A stretch of 32,983 nt of DNA from Bacillota bacterium (GCA_023460575.1 JAEWPQ010000242.1:1-32983); one strand, 5' to 3'. Positions 1 to 9,168 are shown, counted from the stretch's first letter. The notes: generated from the letters alone by a model not told the origin. A program made the numbers and translations.

Positions 1-154
1 TGTCTAAATTCTGTAAAAGTTCAGCCATCTGGCTGCGAACCTCAGAATAATCCTCAAAGGGAACAGCTCCATACCGCCTGCAGAGATTTTCATAGAAATC
101 AATTCGTTCATGGAAATCAAAGCTGTGGGAAACTTCAATTCCCGATTTATGAAA
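1..154 (-). pseudogene. Distal part of LicA-type choline kinase domain, beyond an in-frame stop
   Basis: Reading the minus strand past the TAA at 155-157 without changing frame gives uninterrupted coding sequence (FHKSGIEVSHSFDFHERI and onward) to the window edge. This matches the character of the C-terminal half of LicA-type choline/ethanolamine kinases. It is therefore the cut-off 3' part of the gene at 155-1447, and it continues beyond the window. A single sense-to-TAA change explains the break; no frameshift is needed. A sequencing error or stop readthrough cannot be excluded from one sequence. Confidence 0.7.
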
Positions 155-1447
155 TTACCGTACAAGTGCCATGCAGCGGCTGATCTCCTCTAAGCTGTCA
201 GGCTTGGCATTGTGGGCACCCTCATAAAACTCCGCAATCTTATATCCGGATTCTCCATTAAAATAAATAACCTTTTCCGTAATATCATATTGAGAGAGAG
301 CATCGTAAACCGATTTCTCCTGCTGTCTGTTAATCAGCAGTTCCGTACCAGGTCCGGGAATCCTGCAGATATAATTCCGGTCTTTAATCTTAAACAGAAA
401 AGATTTGTTCGTCATACCTGCTTTTAAACATCTGATTTCCGTAATGTCAGATTCCGGGACATTAAAAACCTTGGAAACCAGCTCCAGAGCTTCATTGTCA
501 GAGCGGTGCTGATACTTGATATCGAACCGCCGAAGCTCTTCCAGATTTTCAAATTCATAAACCTCATCAGCCGGCCTCCGGTTGATATGCAGTTCGATCT
601 CACGGCCTGCTTCAGAGATTTCAGGAAGTCGCTTTGCAGCTTCGCCTGAGAGCATTTCCATTAAGACATTTTCCCAATAAAACTGCTCTGTTCCAGGAAT
701 CTCATAATAAGCTTCCAGAACTGGCAGAAACTGATCTGAGAAGGATTTGGAGAAGAATACAGGTCCATACATCACCCATTTGTCCTGCCCCCCAACTGTC
801 ACGTTTAAAATGCGTCCCTTCTTATTATAATCAAAACACCATTCAGAAGTTTCTCCTTCCATATAAGAAGAGGAGTACCAGGCGCCCCCTTCGTAGGTAT
901 GATACATATTATGGCGCATCCAGTTATCTGAGGAAAGGAGATACATATTTCTGTTTCTAAATAATTCTCTGGCGTGGTATATGGTAGCCAGAGTATTCTT
1001 CTTAGAGTATTCAGGATTATAAAGAAGCCTGACCTTATATTTATCTATAAGGTATTCAAATTTTTCTTTCAGATACCCGACTACGATTGTGATGTCAGTG
1101 ATACCCGCCTCATGCAGCTGCCGGATCTGGCGCTCGATCATGCGCTCGCCAAATACTTCTAAAAGACCCTTAGGGGTTTCGAAGGTCAGCGGAACAAAAC
1201 GGGATCCGAAGCCGGCCGCAATGATCACGGCTCCATCCACCTTATGTTGGTCAAGAAGAACCCTGCCGGCAGGAAGCAGTTCATATGATTCATTCATTTT
1301 ACCAGGTGCTATCAGTTCCTTTTCTATGCAGTCCTTTACCAGGCTGTTTGCAGTGCCAAGTGAAACCATAAGCTCCTGAGAGATCTCTCTTTGTGTGACT
1401 GCCGGGTTTTCCAAAACAAGACGGCAGATAATAACATTACGATTCAT
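155..1447 (-). CDS. HTH / LicC-type cytidylyltransferase / LicA-type choline kinase fusion, truncated by stop codon
   Basis: This is a three-part cytoplasmic protein. Residues about 1-60 form a winged-helix-like HTH (ISQELMVSLGTANSLVKDCI). Residues about 71-300 are a sugar-phosphate/choline-phosphate nucleotidyltransferase with AAGFGSRF and the following TPKGLLEV, like LicC (CTP:phosphocholine cytidylyltransferase). From about 310 a LicA-type choline kinase domain begins (ITEIRCLKAGMTNKSFLFKI, the nucleotide-binding part). The frame stops at TAA 155-157, but the same frame stays open to the window start, so the kinase has lost its catalytic loop. The start at 1447 is supported by GGAGG ten bases upstream. 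In LicA/LicC systems these activities make CDP-choline for phosphocholine decoration of surface glycans, which fits the divergent choline-repeat protein. The cytidylyltransferase half could still fold. The HTH may make the gene self-regulating, which is inference. Confidence 0.85.
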   Translation of the reverse strand: MNRNVIICRLVLENPAVTQREISQELMVSLGTANSLVKDCIEKELIAPGKMNESYELLPAGRVLLDQHKVDGAVIIAAGFGSRFVPLTFETPKGLLEVFGERMIERQIRQLHEAGITDITIVVGYLKEKFEYLIDKYKVRLLYNPEYSKKNTLATIYHARELFRNRNMYLLSSDNWMRHNMYHTYEGGAWYSSSYMEGETSEWCFDYNKKGRILNVTVGGQDKWVMYGPVFFSKSFSDQFLPVLEAYYEIPGTEQFYWENVLMEMLSGEAAKRLPEISEAGREIELHINRRPADEVYEFENLEELRRFDIKYQHRSDNEALELVSKVFNVPESDITEIRCLKAGMTNKSFLFKIKDRNYICRIPGPGTELLINRQQEKSVYDALSQYDITEKVIYFNGESGYKIAEFYEGAHNAKPDSLEEISRCMALVR

Positions 1448-1524
1448 ATTAATTTAACCTCCACATATAGTAAATTGAGTTTGATTATGCGTTCAAAAAA
1501 ACATTAGTACATATTTATATGAAC

Positions 1525-1552
1525 ATTATACCATTGAACTGGTAAAAATCAA
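1525..1552 (-). promoter_or_regulatory. Sigma-A-type promoter of the LicC/LicA-type gene
   Basis: On the minus strand TTGATT (1547-1552) and TATAAT (1525-1530) are 16 bp apart, about 80 bp before the start codon at 1447. An interrupted inverted repeat ACCA-N6-TGGT (1530-1543) occupies the spacer and could be an operator, possibly for the gene's own HTH domain. The operator idea is inference. Confidence 0.65.
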
Positions 1553-1820
1553 TAGATGATTGGCGTTGGAAAAGGCATAAATAACACAGAGAAAATAAGA
1601 ATTTCTACCAAAAAACGAAGCTATGTATTTTTAAAAAACAATTTTTCCTAAAAAAAGCTATTTCGTAATATTTATGTAAGAAAATGAACAGATAAAAGTT
1701 ATAGCATTTTTACAAAATATGTATTATAATGTTCCATGTGATGGAGGAATTGATAGCTTCTTCCGGAATTGTAAATATTTTTTTGAATTTGCAAAATATG
1801 CAAAAAAAGTAAAAAAAGTA

Positions 1821-1849
1821 TTGATAATTTCCATTATAGGAAGTATAAT
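1821..1849 (+). promoter_or_regulatory. Sigma-A-type promoter of the choline-binding-repeat protein
   Basis: TTGATA (1821-1826) and TATAAT (1844-1849) are 17 bp apart, an almost perfect vegetative promoter. It would give a 5' leader of about 60 nt with AAGGAG at 1897-1902 before the ATG at 1915. The remaining gap between the two divergent genes (1553-1820) is AT-rich, and I see no gene in it. Confidence 0.7.
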
Positions 1850-1914
1850 TACCTCGTAATGCTATTAGGAATTTCAGAAAAATTTCAAAAAGAAAAAAGG
1901 AGTGTGCATTAATT

Positions 1915-3591
1915 ATGAAAAAGCAGACTAAATTAGTTGCTGTTTTATCTACAGCAGCACTGCTGGCAGTAGGCGCTTCCATGACCTCTTTCGCAGCAAC
2001 TGGCTGGCAGGAAGAAAATGGTACATGGGTATATTACAGCAAGAGCGGAGACAAAGAGACAGAGAAGTGGGAGAAATCAGGCGACAACTGGTTCTACTTA
2101 AACGAAGATGGTGAAATGGCTACCGATGTTATTGTTGAATATAGCGACAACTACTATTATGTAGATGATAACGGTGCTATGGTTACTAACAAATGGGTTT
2201 CCGTTGAGAATGAAGATTATGATGGAAGCGATGATGAGCCTGTTAATTTCTGGTACTATTTTGGTTCCAATGGTAAGGCTTATAAGACTTCTTCAAATAC
2301 TTCCAATGCTGTATTCAAATCTATCAACGGTAAGAACTATATCTTTAATGACGAAGGTAAAATGTTATATGGTTGGATCGGTTCTGACGGCGAGAGGAAA
2401 ACCGGGGATGATGCTTGGGAGAATGGCAATGGTGTTTACTATTGCGGTACCGAAAATGACGGTGCTCAGACGGTTGGTTGGATGAGCCTTGACATCGTAG
2501 ATCCTAATTTTGAGAATACAGATAAAGACGGATACTCAAGCAAGAATGTTTTTGATGATGAGAATCAGACACGTTGGTTCTACTTCAAGAGTAATGGTAA
2601 AAAACTTGCTGGTAAAAAGGGCGAGACCATTAATGGTAAGAAGTACAGCTTTGATGATCACGGACGTATGAATGCAGAGTGGATATTCTATGGTTCCCCA
2701 TCTGTTCCAACTGACAGCAAGGCTGGCCAGGGTACACCTTCTTACAGTGACAACTTCAAGTACTTCGGTTCACCTGAAGATGGCGCAAGAGTAACTAAGG
2801 GTTGGTTCCAGGTAGTTGCAGATGAAACTCTGAACAAAGGCAACTATGATGATAGTTCTGATGCTTGGTATTATTCAAACAAGGATGGCAACTTAGTTGC
2901 TTCCAAGATTGAGACCGTAAATGGCAAGAAGTATGCATTTGATGAGTTCGGCAGAATGAGAGCTGGAATGAGATTTATTAAGTTCGAAACTGGCAGCACA
3001 ACTAAGATTGATAGCATCCTTGCTGATGATAATGATAATTATGCATTTGATACTGAGGATAACTTCAAAGAGAATGCTAACAAATTGCTTAAGAAGGGTT
3101 ATAGCTGCTATTACTTTGGAAGTGGCGATGATGGTTCTATGAAGACTAATAAGCAGTCTGTAAGCATTGATGGTGAATCCATTAACTTCTTCTTCAATAA
3201 GTCTGGTAGCCTTAAGGGCGCAGGTAAGAATGGTGAAGATAATAGCAAGTACTATTCATCAGGTATGTTAATGGCAGCTGATAAAGATGATAAGTATGCA
3301 GTTGTTAAGATTGAAGATGCTACTAATGATGATGGCAAAGCTATTAAACTTTACTCTGTATTAACAACAGAGGATTTCATTAAGGATTATACAACTGAGA
3401 AGCCTAGCTATGATAAAGAGAAATATACTGAGTATTATGTAGTAGATTCTGCCAAAACAGCTGGTGCTGAATTTAAATTAGTTAATGCTTCAGGTTCTGT
3501 TCAGAAGAACAAGAGCAAAGCTAAAGATGGTAATAGCCGTTGCTACAAACAGAGCGGTGAGAAGATCACTGAAATCTTTGTAGAGGATTAA
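1915..3591 (+). CDS. Secreted choline-binding-repeat (cell-wall-binding repeat) protein
   Basis: The product has 558 residues. Residues 1-27 are a signal peptide with a KKQTK basic start, a hydrophobic core and a likely signal-peptidase cut after SFA. The rest consists of aromatic/glycine-rich repeats of the CW_1 choline-binding type, for example GTWVYYSKSG, NWFYLNEDGEMATD, KYAFDEFGRMRAGM and NGKKYSFDDHGRMNAEWI. No catalytic domain, LPxTG motif or C-terminal membrane anchor is visible. This type of repeat binds choline residues on teichoic acids or capsular glycans, so the protein probably coats the envelope non-covalently or acts as an adhesin or matrix protein. It has its own promoter and terminator and is divergent from the LicC/LicA-type gene, which fits a phosphocholine ligand-receptor module. 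Several spacers between repeats are long and Asp/Asn-rich. Codon use is less AT-biased than in the glycan operon. The specific role is unknown. Confidence 0.85.
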   Translation: MKKQTKLVAVLSTAALLAVGASMTSFAATGWQEENGTWVYYSKSGDKETEKWEKSGDNWFYLNEDGEMATDVIVEYSDNYYYVDDNGAMVTNKWVSVENEDYDGSDDEPVNFWYYFGSNGKAYKTSSNTSNAVFKSINGKNYIFNDEGKMLYGWIGSDGERKTGDDAWENGNGVYYCGTENDGAQTVGWMSLDIVDPNFENTDKDGYSSKNVFDDENQTRWFYFKSNGKKLAGKKGETINGKKYSFDDHGRMNAEWIFYGSPSVPTDSKAGQGTPSYSDNFKYFGSPEDGARVTKGWFQVVADETLNKGNYDDSSDAWYYSNKDGNLVASKIETVNGKKYAFDEFGRMRAGMRFIKFETGSTTKIDSILADDNDNYAFDTEDNFKENANKLLKKGYSCYYFGSGDDGSMKTNKQSVSIDGESINFFFNKSGSLKGAGKNGEDNSKYYSSGMLMAADKDDKYAVVKIEDATNDDGKAIKLYSVLTTEDFIKDYTTEKPSYDKEKYTEYYVVDSAKTAGAEFKLVNASGSVQKNKSKAKDGNSRCYKQSGEKITEIFVED

Positions 3592-3622
3592 TTTCTGATA
3601 TAAGTAAATAGTGATTAAGAGG

Positions 3623-3671
3623 GGATTGCTGCAAGCTAACAATATATGTTAGTATTGCAGCAATCCTTTTT
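3623..3671 (+). terminator. Rho-independent terminator after the choline-binding-repeat gene
   Basis: A 12-bp perfect outer stem (GGATTGCTGCAA pairing with TTGCAGCAATCC) and a 5-bp inner stem (CTAAC with GTTAG) enclose a loop of seven bases and are followed by a T run. It lies 32 bp past the stop codon. Confidence 0.9.
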
Positions 3672-3723
3672 GTATAATAAAACATGCCAATACAGTCTGC
3701 AGGAATATGTTTACAAATAAATT

Positions 3724-3752
3724 TTGCTTTATCCTGCAATATATGATATAAT
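3724..3752 (+). promoter_or_regulatory. Candidate promoter of the polymerase/ligase gene
   Basis: TTGCTT (3724-3729) and TATAAT (3747-3752) are 17 bp apart and lie between the terminator and the next gene, with a leader of about 240 nt. The -10 is consensus and the -35 is weaker. Nothing else recognisable is seen in 3672-3997. Confidence 0.45.
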
Positions 3753-3997
3753 TTACCTAACTTTGTCAATTTTAAACTGTTGAATGAAAGGGAAATTTTT
3801 AAAAAATCATTGGTGTAATTAATCGATAAATATTGTGAAATCCAGGTGTTATATATAGTAATAATATTGCGAATATTGAGTATAAAAAATTATGGTGCAA
3901 CAAATAATTGTACTACGATAATTTACTAGCTAAATCTGAAAGAAATATCTTGTCTTTTCGTAATTTAGTAAGACTCAATTTGAAAGGGACAATTGTG

Positions 3998-5545
3998 ATG
4001 ATAGAAAATGAAAAAATAGAGAAAACAAATTTATTAAAAAGCTTAGTAGGCGTATATGTAATTTTAATAGGTATAGGAGTTCCTTTAATTGTAAAAAATT
4101 ATTATTTTGATATATTAATTGTTAAGTATTATTATTACTTGTTTTGTTCAATTAGCTTGATTGTTATATTGGCTATTTATTCAATAATAAAAGGCAAAAG
4201 AAAAAATTTATTATACACTCATGGACATTCTCTTAAACATATTTTTATGAAATTAAGTATGACTGATTATTTTGCTTTGAGTTACTTAGGAATAGCTATT
4301 ATATCTACAATTACATCCGATTATTTATATGAATCATTTTGGGGAAATGAGGGTAGATATACTGGTTTATTTTTAATAATTTTTTATGTTTCTTCCTATT
4401 TTATAGTAAGTAAATTTTTAGAGTTTAAAAAGTTGTATATAGATGCAATTTTAGCAGCTGGTATAGTCGTGTGCCTTTTTGGTATTACAGATTATTTCCA
4501 ACTTGATTTATTTCATTTTAAATTATCAATGCTAGAGAACCAAAAAAATATTTTTACTTCTACAATTGGAAATATAAATACCTATACTGCTTATGTAGGT
4601 TTAATTGTTGCCATATCTACTGTACTTTTTTCTTCCAATACAAGTAAAAAATACAGAGCATTTTATTTTGCATGCATGTTTATTGGATTCTTTGCTATTA
4701 TTATGGGGGCAAGTGATAATGCTTATCTTTCATTAACTGCTCTGTTTGCTTTCTTACCATTGTATCTCTTTGATAACAAGAAAGGAATAAGAAATTATTT
4801 AATCGTAATTGCAACTTTTCTTACCGTCATTAAATGTGTGGGGTGGATCAATATATTTTTTGAAGGTCAGGTTATTGGTATTGATAGTGTATTTAATTAT
4901 ATAGTAAATTTTAAAGGGTTATTAATCGTAATTCTATCTTTATGGTTTACTATTACTTTATGGTATTTTCTAGATAAAGAGAAAAAGGAAAACAGATGCT
5001 ATGGCAACATTCTGAGATTTTTATGGTTGGGCAGTCTAATTGTAATTACTATATTATTTATATTAATTTTATTTGATGCGAATGTATCAGGCCATTCTTT
5101 AAAATATGGTAAGTTTGGTAATTACTTAATTTTTAATGATGAATGGGGAACACATAGAGGATATATCTGGAGAAATGCAATTGAATGCTTTAATAATCTA
5201 CCCTTATGGAAAAAGGTATTTGGATATGGACCTGAAACTTTTGGCATATTATTATTAAGAAAGACGGCCCATAATCCGTATAACGAGGTATTTGATAGTG
5301 CACATAATGAATATTTACATTGTCTTATAACGGTTGGAATAGCCGGTTTAGCTTCATATATATTGTTTATTTTATCTTTTATTAAAAATGGATTGAGAAG
5401 TTACAAAAATTCATATATTGTTGCTGTTGTATTTGGAGTGATCTGTTATAGCGTACAAGCATTTGTGAATCTGAATTTACCTATTGTGACTCCTGTTTTC
5501 TGGCTTCTAATTAGTATTGGTAAGGCGAAAGAAAATGATGCTTAA
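3998..5545 (+). CDS. O-antigen ligase/polymerase-family membrane protein (Wzy_C-like)
   Basis: This is a polytopic membrane protein of 515 residues with roughly ten or more hydrophobic segments. Its long extracytoplasmic loop contains GYGPETFG and the motif NPYNEVFDSAHNEYLH followed by VGIAGLASY. That HNEYLH...G..GL pattern is typical of O-antigen ligase/polymerase (RfaL/Wzy_C) proteins, which join or polymerise lipid-linked glycans outside the membrane. I chose ATG 3998 because GAAAGGGA lies about 10 bp upstream. An in-frame TTG at 3908 would add 30 polar residues with no ribosome site. The gene is AT-rich like the operon beyond the IS cluster and was probably continuous with it before the insertions. 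Whether it polymerises the chain or ligates it to a wall or lipid acceptor cannot be told from sequence. Confidence 0.8.
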   Translation: MIENEKIEKTNLLKSLVGVYVILIGIGVPLIVKNYYFDILIVKYYYYLFCSISLIVILAIYSIIKGKRKNLLYTHGHSLKHIFMKLSMTDYFALSYLGIAIISTITSDYLYESFWGNEGRYTGLFLIIFYVSSYFIVSKFLEFKKLYIDAILAAGIVVCLFGITDYFQLDLFHFKLSMLENQKNIFTSTIGNINTYTAYVGLIVAISTVLFSSNTSKKYRAFYFACMFIGFFAIIMGASDNAYLSLTALFAFLPLYLFDNKKGIRNYLIVIATFLTVIKCVGWINIFFEGQVIGIDSVFNYIVNFKGLLIVILSLWFTITLWYFLDKEKKENRCYGNILRFLWLGSLIVITILFILILFDANVSGHSLKYGKFGNYLIFNDEWGTHRGYIWRNAIECFNNLPLWKKVFGYGPETFGILLLRKTAHNPYNEVFDSAHNEYLHCLITVGIAGLASYILFILSFIKNGLRSYKNSYIVAVVFGVICYSVQAFVNLNLPIVTPVFWLLISIGKAKENDA

Positions 5546-5670
5546 TTAGAGTATTACTATAACAAGCGAAATTTGTATAATTAGTTGAAATAGAGATCTA
5601 AATTCTTGAGGTAATTAGGATACATCTAGTTACAATTCAACGATGTTTACTTTTGTGTTGATTATTTTTA

Positions 5671-6875
5671 GCGGAAGCCTGTGAAGACCTGTTCTATCAG
5701 CTCGTCCGGCGGCTTGCTCTCGTGGGAGAATTATCAAAAGAAACTGTTTTTATTGATGGAACGAAGCTGGAGTCATGCGCAAACAAATATACTTTTGTCT
5801 GGAAAAAATCCGTAGGAAAATGGGAAGAAAAGATGTTTGGATCCATTGAGAAAGCGATTCGGCTGGTAAACTACGAATACATTCAGTCTTTCTGTGTTAC
5901 AAAAAAAACACAGCTTCTGATCTACTGAAGATTGTTGGCTATTTAACATCCTACTGCCAGGAACACCGTATTTCTTTTGTGCAAGGCTGGGAAAAACGAA
6001 AAACGAATTATCAGCGTTATCAGGAGATGTTTCAGCGGTTCCTCAACAGGCAGCTGCTCTATGACCTGCACCATTCCCGTTTTGGAGAGCGCAACAGTTA
6101 TTCAAAGACGGATATTGATGCCGCCTTTATGCATATGAAAGATGACCATATGAAGAATGCCCAGTTAAAGCTTGGATATAATGTACAGATGGAGTTGACA
6201 GCGAATACGTGGCTTCAGCGGATATTTTCCAGGATAGAAATGATGTCTGGACGCTGGTACCATTTCTAAAGCATATGGAAGAAGAACTGGGATTTCGCTA
6301 TCCAAGTGTGACATCTGATTCTGGTTACGAAAAGCGAGGAAGGGTACAACTATCTGAAAGAAAACAATCAAATCCCTTACCCTTATATCAAGCCCCAGAC
6401 CTATGAGAAGTGGAAAAAACGCAAGAATGATATCAGTAAATGGGAAAACATGGATTATAACAGAGAGGCAGACACCTATATCTGCCATGGTGGTAAGAAG
6501 CTAAGCTCATTATATATAAAAAAGCAGAAAAGTAAAAGTGGCTACGAATCCGAGGTGACAGTATATTAATGTGATGAATGTAGTGGATGTCCTCATAAGG
6601 AAAAATGTACGAAAGCCAAGGGAAACAAGCAGCTGTATGTGTCAAAAAACTTCATTGAAAAACGTCAGGAATCCTATGAAAATATCTTAAGCGAAAAGGG
6701 GCCTGTGTACCGAATGAACCGATCCATCCAGGCGGATGGTGCATTCGGAGTATTAAAAAACGACTATGAGTTCCCAAGATTCTTACTTCGTGGGAAAACC
6801 AAGGTGAAATAGGAAATACTCTTGCTTTGTATGGGCTATAACATCAATAAACTCCAACAGCATAAGAAAAAGTGA
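5671..6875 (+). pseudogene. IS1182-family transposase remnant
   Basis: Conceptual translation, switching frames, gives a DDE transposase of the IS1182 type: LVGELSKETVFIDGTKLES and ANKYTFVWKKSVGKW, then NSYSKTDIDAAFMHMKDDHM, then TSDSGYE, then CDECSGCPHKEKC, and the C-terminal FGVLKNDYEFPRFLLRGK and MGYNINKLQQHKKK. At least three frameshifts break it (near 5925, 6200 and 6340). In-frame stops lie after SEVTVY (about 6567) and after GKTKVK (about 6810). The N-terminal domain is absent. The element is dead. It lies directly downstream of the polymerase/ligase gene, and its GC content is clearly higher than that of the neighbouring glycan genes. Positions 5546-5670 hold nothing recognisable. Confidence 0.85.
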
Positions 6876-6960
6876 AAAAGCGAAAGGTTATTAAAGTACG
6901 CCTAAAAAGATAAAGTACTTCGCAAAACAAGAATCTTTTCTGTAATTTACTTACATAGAA

Positions 6961-7009
6961 GGAGGGTGTCACTTCATCACTTTATTTTAGTGATTTTGCG
7001 GTACCCTCC
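6961..7009. repeat. Nested inverted repeat, probable end of the IS1182-type element
   Basis: GGAGGGT (6961-6967) pairs with ACCCTCC (7003-7009) and encloses ATCACT (6976-6981) pairing with AGTGAT (6989-6994). It follows the dead IS1182-type transposase by 85 bp, where the 3' end of that element is expected. Assigning it to the IS is inference; it could also act as a terminator. Confidence 0.45.
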
Positions 7010-7077
7010 AGTAGATTTTCTTAGGAACCAGCGGTTCGCCTCCTAACTACACCAGATTGTTATTAAATCTTGTGTTT

Positions 7078-7610
7078 GAACCAGTATTTTCGTATATTCA
7101 TGTTTCCAGTTTCTATCCAGTACGCTGGATAGGCATGTTCCATACGTTTTATCCAATCATCTTTTCTGTATTGAGTACAGTTTACTGTCGGAAACGTCAG
7201 AGACAAGCCACTCATCAATAATAAGCAAAATCGGAGCCTTGCTGATTTGATTAATCGCTGGATTTTACCGTTATACTTTTCCTGATTACAAAATCGGTAA
7301 GACGTTGCAGCTGTTCATCAAAAGAAAACGTTACTGTAGCAGGCTCTGATTGCTGGAACTCAAGCCCTGTGATAATTTCTGGCATATTTATATTCCTGCA
7401 TCTTACGTTTTGTTTTACCATAATCCTTGTTACCCCCTCCGTAATAATTACTTCCACTAAGATATTGTATCTTGCGTGTTTCAGAATACTTATTGCCTAA
7501 GCGCAGAACAGCCAGAGCAGGATTATAGCCTGTTCTTTTATGCTCACAGACTCAAAGAGTAAGCGCCTATGCGCTTACAGAACACCAACATTAGGAGGGA
7601 TTAAGAGAAG
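7078..7610 (-). pseudogene. IS21-family remnant (istA 3' end and istB fragments)
   Basis: Minus-strand frames give pieces in the IS21 order istA then istB. About 7539-7440 reads GYNPALAVLRLGNKYSETR, like the C-terminal region of the IstA transposase. Around 7450-7251 there is MPEIITGLEFQQ... with FSFDEQLQRLTDFVIRK, like the N-terminal region of the IstB helper ATPase. After that comes ISKAPILLIIDEWLV, like the Walker B segment of IstB, and then a degraded C-terminus ending in GNMNIRKY near 7078. The Walker A part of istB is missing, and stops and frameshifts are numerous. The call rests on short matches to known family patterns in the right order, so the family is likely and the boundaries are approximate. 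Confidence 0.55.
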
Positions 7611-7711
7611 CTGATTAGATTAAGTGAAGGGGAGCGCTTTGTAGTGTCTGGTAATTACCATTGTTTACAACTTTTTCATCAAAAGTAAAAAACTTCATAA
7701 ATAATTAAATA

Positions 7712-7740
7712 TTGACATGATTTTTAATTATTTATAAGAT
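7712..7740 (+). promoter_or_regulatory. Strong orphan promoter facing into the IS110 remnant
   Basis: TTGACA (7712-7717) and TAAGAT (7735-7740) are 17 bp apart on the plus strand. No plus-strand gene follows before the IS110 remnant. Its place between IS remnants, pointing toward the glycan operon, suggests it was the operon promoter before the IS110 insertion, or that it belonged to a lost gene. The remainder of 7611-7828 is AT-rich with no gene. Confidence 0.45.
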
Positions 7741-7828
7741 TGTATTTAAACTATATAATATGTTATACTATTAAAGCTATCTAATTATAAGGATATTGAG
7801 GTGACAAACTATAAATAGTCAAGAGGTT

Positions 7829-8958
7829 TTATACAAATTTTTTAATATAAAAAAAGAGTAACTTTAATAAGCCATCTGAATGTGGTTTGCCTTCTCTGCG
7901 TTTCTTGGCATAATAAGTTGCAAATGTCTTATCAAAACGGATTAATGGAAGGCAGCAATTAATCAGAACATACCGGAGCTGAGATGATCCACGCTTTACC
8001 ATTCTGCTACCGTGTGATTCTGTTCCAGATTCATTTATGCCTGGTTCTATTCCAGCAAAGGCAAGCATCTGGCCTGGGTTTGAAAAGTTTGATATATCGC
8101 CATATTCAGAGTAAATAACAGCGGCAGATATTGGACCAATGCCAGTAACTGACATATAATGAGGCTGGGCCTCTTCAATTAGTTTGTTGATTTCATTCTC
8201 AAGAGTACCTATTTCTTTTACAAGAGATTTGTAAAAGGGTAAGTAAGCTGTTAAGTTCAACATCAAAGATGGAATTATTTACTCCCACAGTATTTGTGGC
8301 AAGTTCCTTTAACTGCAGGAACTGCTGAGGAGAAAACTTGCCTCTTGATATAGAGCGAAGTTTGTCATAAGACACTGAATTCATTCTAGCCATTTTTTCG
8401 GCAGAGCCATAGTTCTCAAGAAGATATAGAGCGGTCTTTGAAAGTCGTTCATTGAAAAAGGTTTGAATTCAGGAAATGTGTGATCCAGCACATTAGTAAT
8501 CTTTACAAGATAAAAAGAACGCTGACGAATTAATCTGTCGCGTAAACGAGTTAATGACTTTAAGGAGTAAGCGTGGTAAAATCCTTTTGAATGGGGTTTG
8601 TATTCAACAGTCATTAACCAACGAGCTATTGATTCACAGTCAACAGAGTCGGTTTTGGTGCGCCTTAAAGAAGTAGATTTCTTATATTCCTTGATTAAAA
8701 CTGATTAACTTCCATAAAGCTGTGGTTGGCATTTTCAAGGAAAAGTTCAAGATTGAGGGCATAATGAGCGGTTGATTCAAACCCTATTTTTATGTCTTCA
8801 GGGCTGAAGAGAGAATTGAAAATAGTATGTAGCTGTTCGAAGCCGGCTTTATTATTTTTAATAGTAAACTTCGAAATAACCTTCTGATCAGCTGCTGATA
8901 TAATGCAGCAATCATGCTTGTACTTGGAAATATCAATTCCAACAAACTACAAAGACAT
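7829..8958 (-). pseudogene. IS110-family transposase remnant
   Basis: The frame begins at ATG 8958 after AGGAGG but meets TAG at the fourth codon (MSL*FVGIDISKYKHDC). Later frames give the rest of an IS110-type DEDD recombinase: FVGIDISK (first D), IGFESTAHY (E), RRTKTDSVDCESIARWL (D and D), then HSKGFYHAYSLKSLTRLRDR. The C-terminal Transposase_20-type domain reads VTGIGPISAAVIYSEYG, FAGIEPGINESGTESHGSRM and RGSSQLRYVLI. Frame changes occur near 8690, 8400 and 8230, and the last 30 or so residues are lost. All four acidic residues survive, but no intact frame does, so it can no longer move by itself. Confidence 0.85.
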
Positions 8959-9168
8959 ATAGATATACCTCCTGAATAAATATTTTGAGCACTGTTGTCT
9001 TCCACAGAGAATTCGGCTGTGTAATCACGTAAATAGAAACGTCAGGCGTTAACAAACTGATTAACAGTAATAGACGAAAAGCTGTGGTCTGAGTCACCTC
9101 ACAACAGTCAAAGCTGTAAAAAAATAGATACAGATCCACAGTGCCTTTTCAAAATATATCAGAGATGG
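8959..9168 (-). other. Non-coding left end of the IS110 element (possible bridge-RNA relic)
   Basis: About 200 bp upstream of the IS110 recombinase frame carry no gene. IS110-group elements are known to encode a structured bridge RNA in this position, between the element's left end and the recombinase start. Short inverted repeats are visible, for example AACGTCAGGCGTT near 9038 and GAGTCACCTC near 9090. The element end toward the sugar-transferase gene is probably close to 9165. Assignment is by position only. Confidence 0.3.

Noticed and set aside
3908..3997. TTG-initiated extension of the polymerase/ligase protein
   Set aside because: There is no ribosome site and the extension is polar, while ATG 3998 is preceded by GAAAGGGA at proper distance.
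6165..6645. Minus-strand frames opposite the IS1182-type remnant
   Set aside because: They are antisense shadows of the transposase sequence with no initiation signals.
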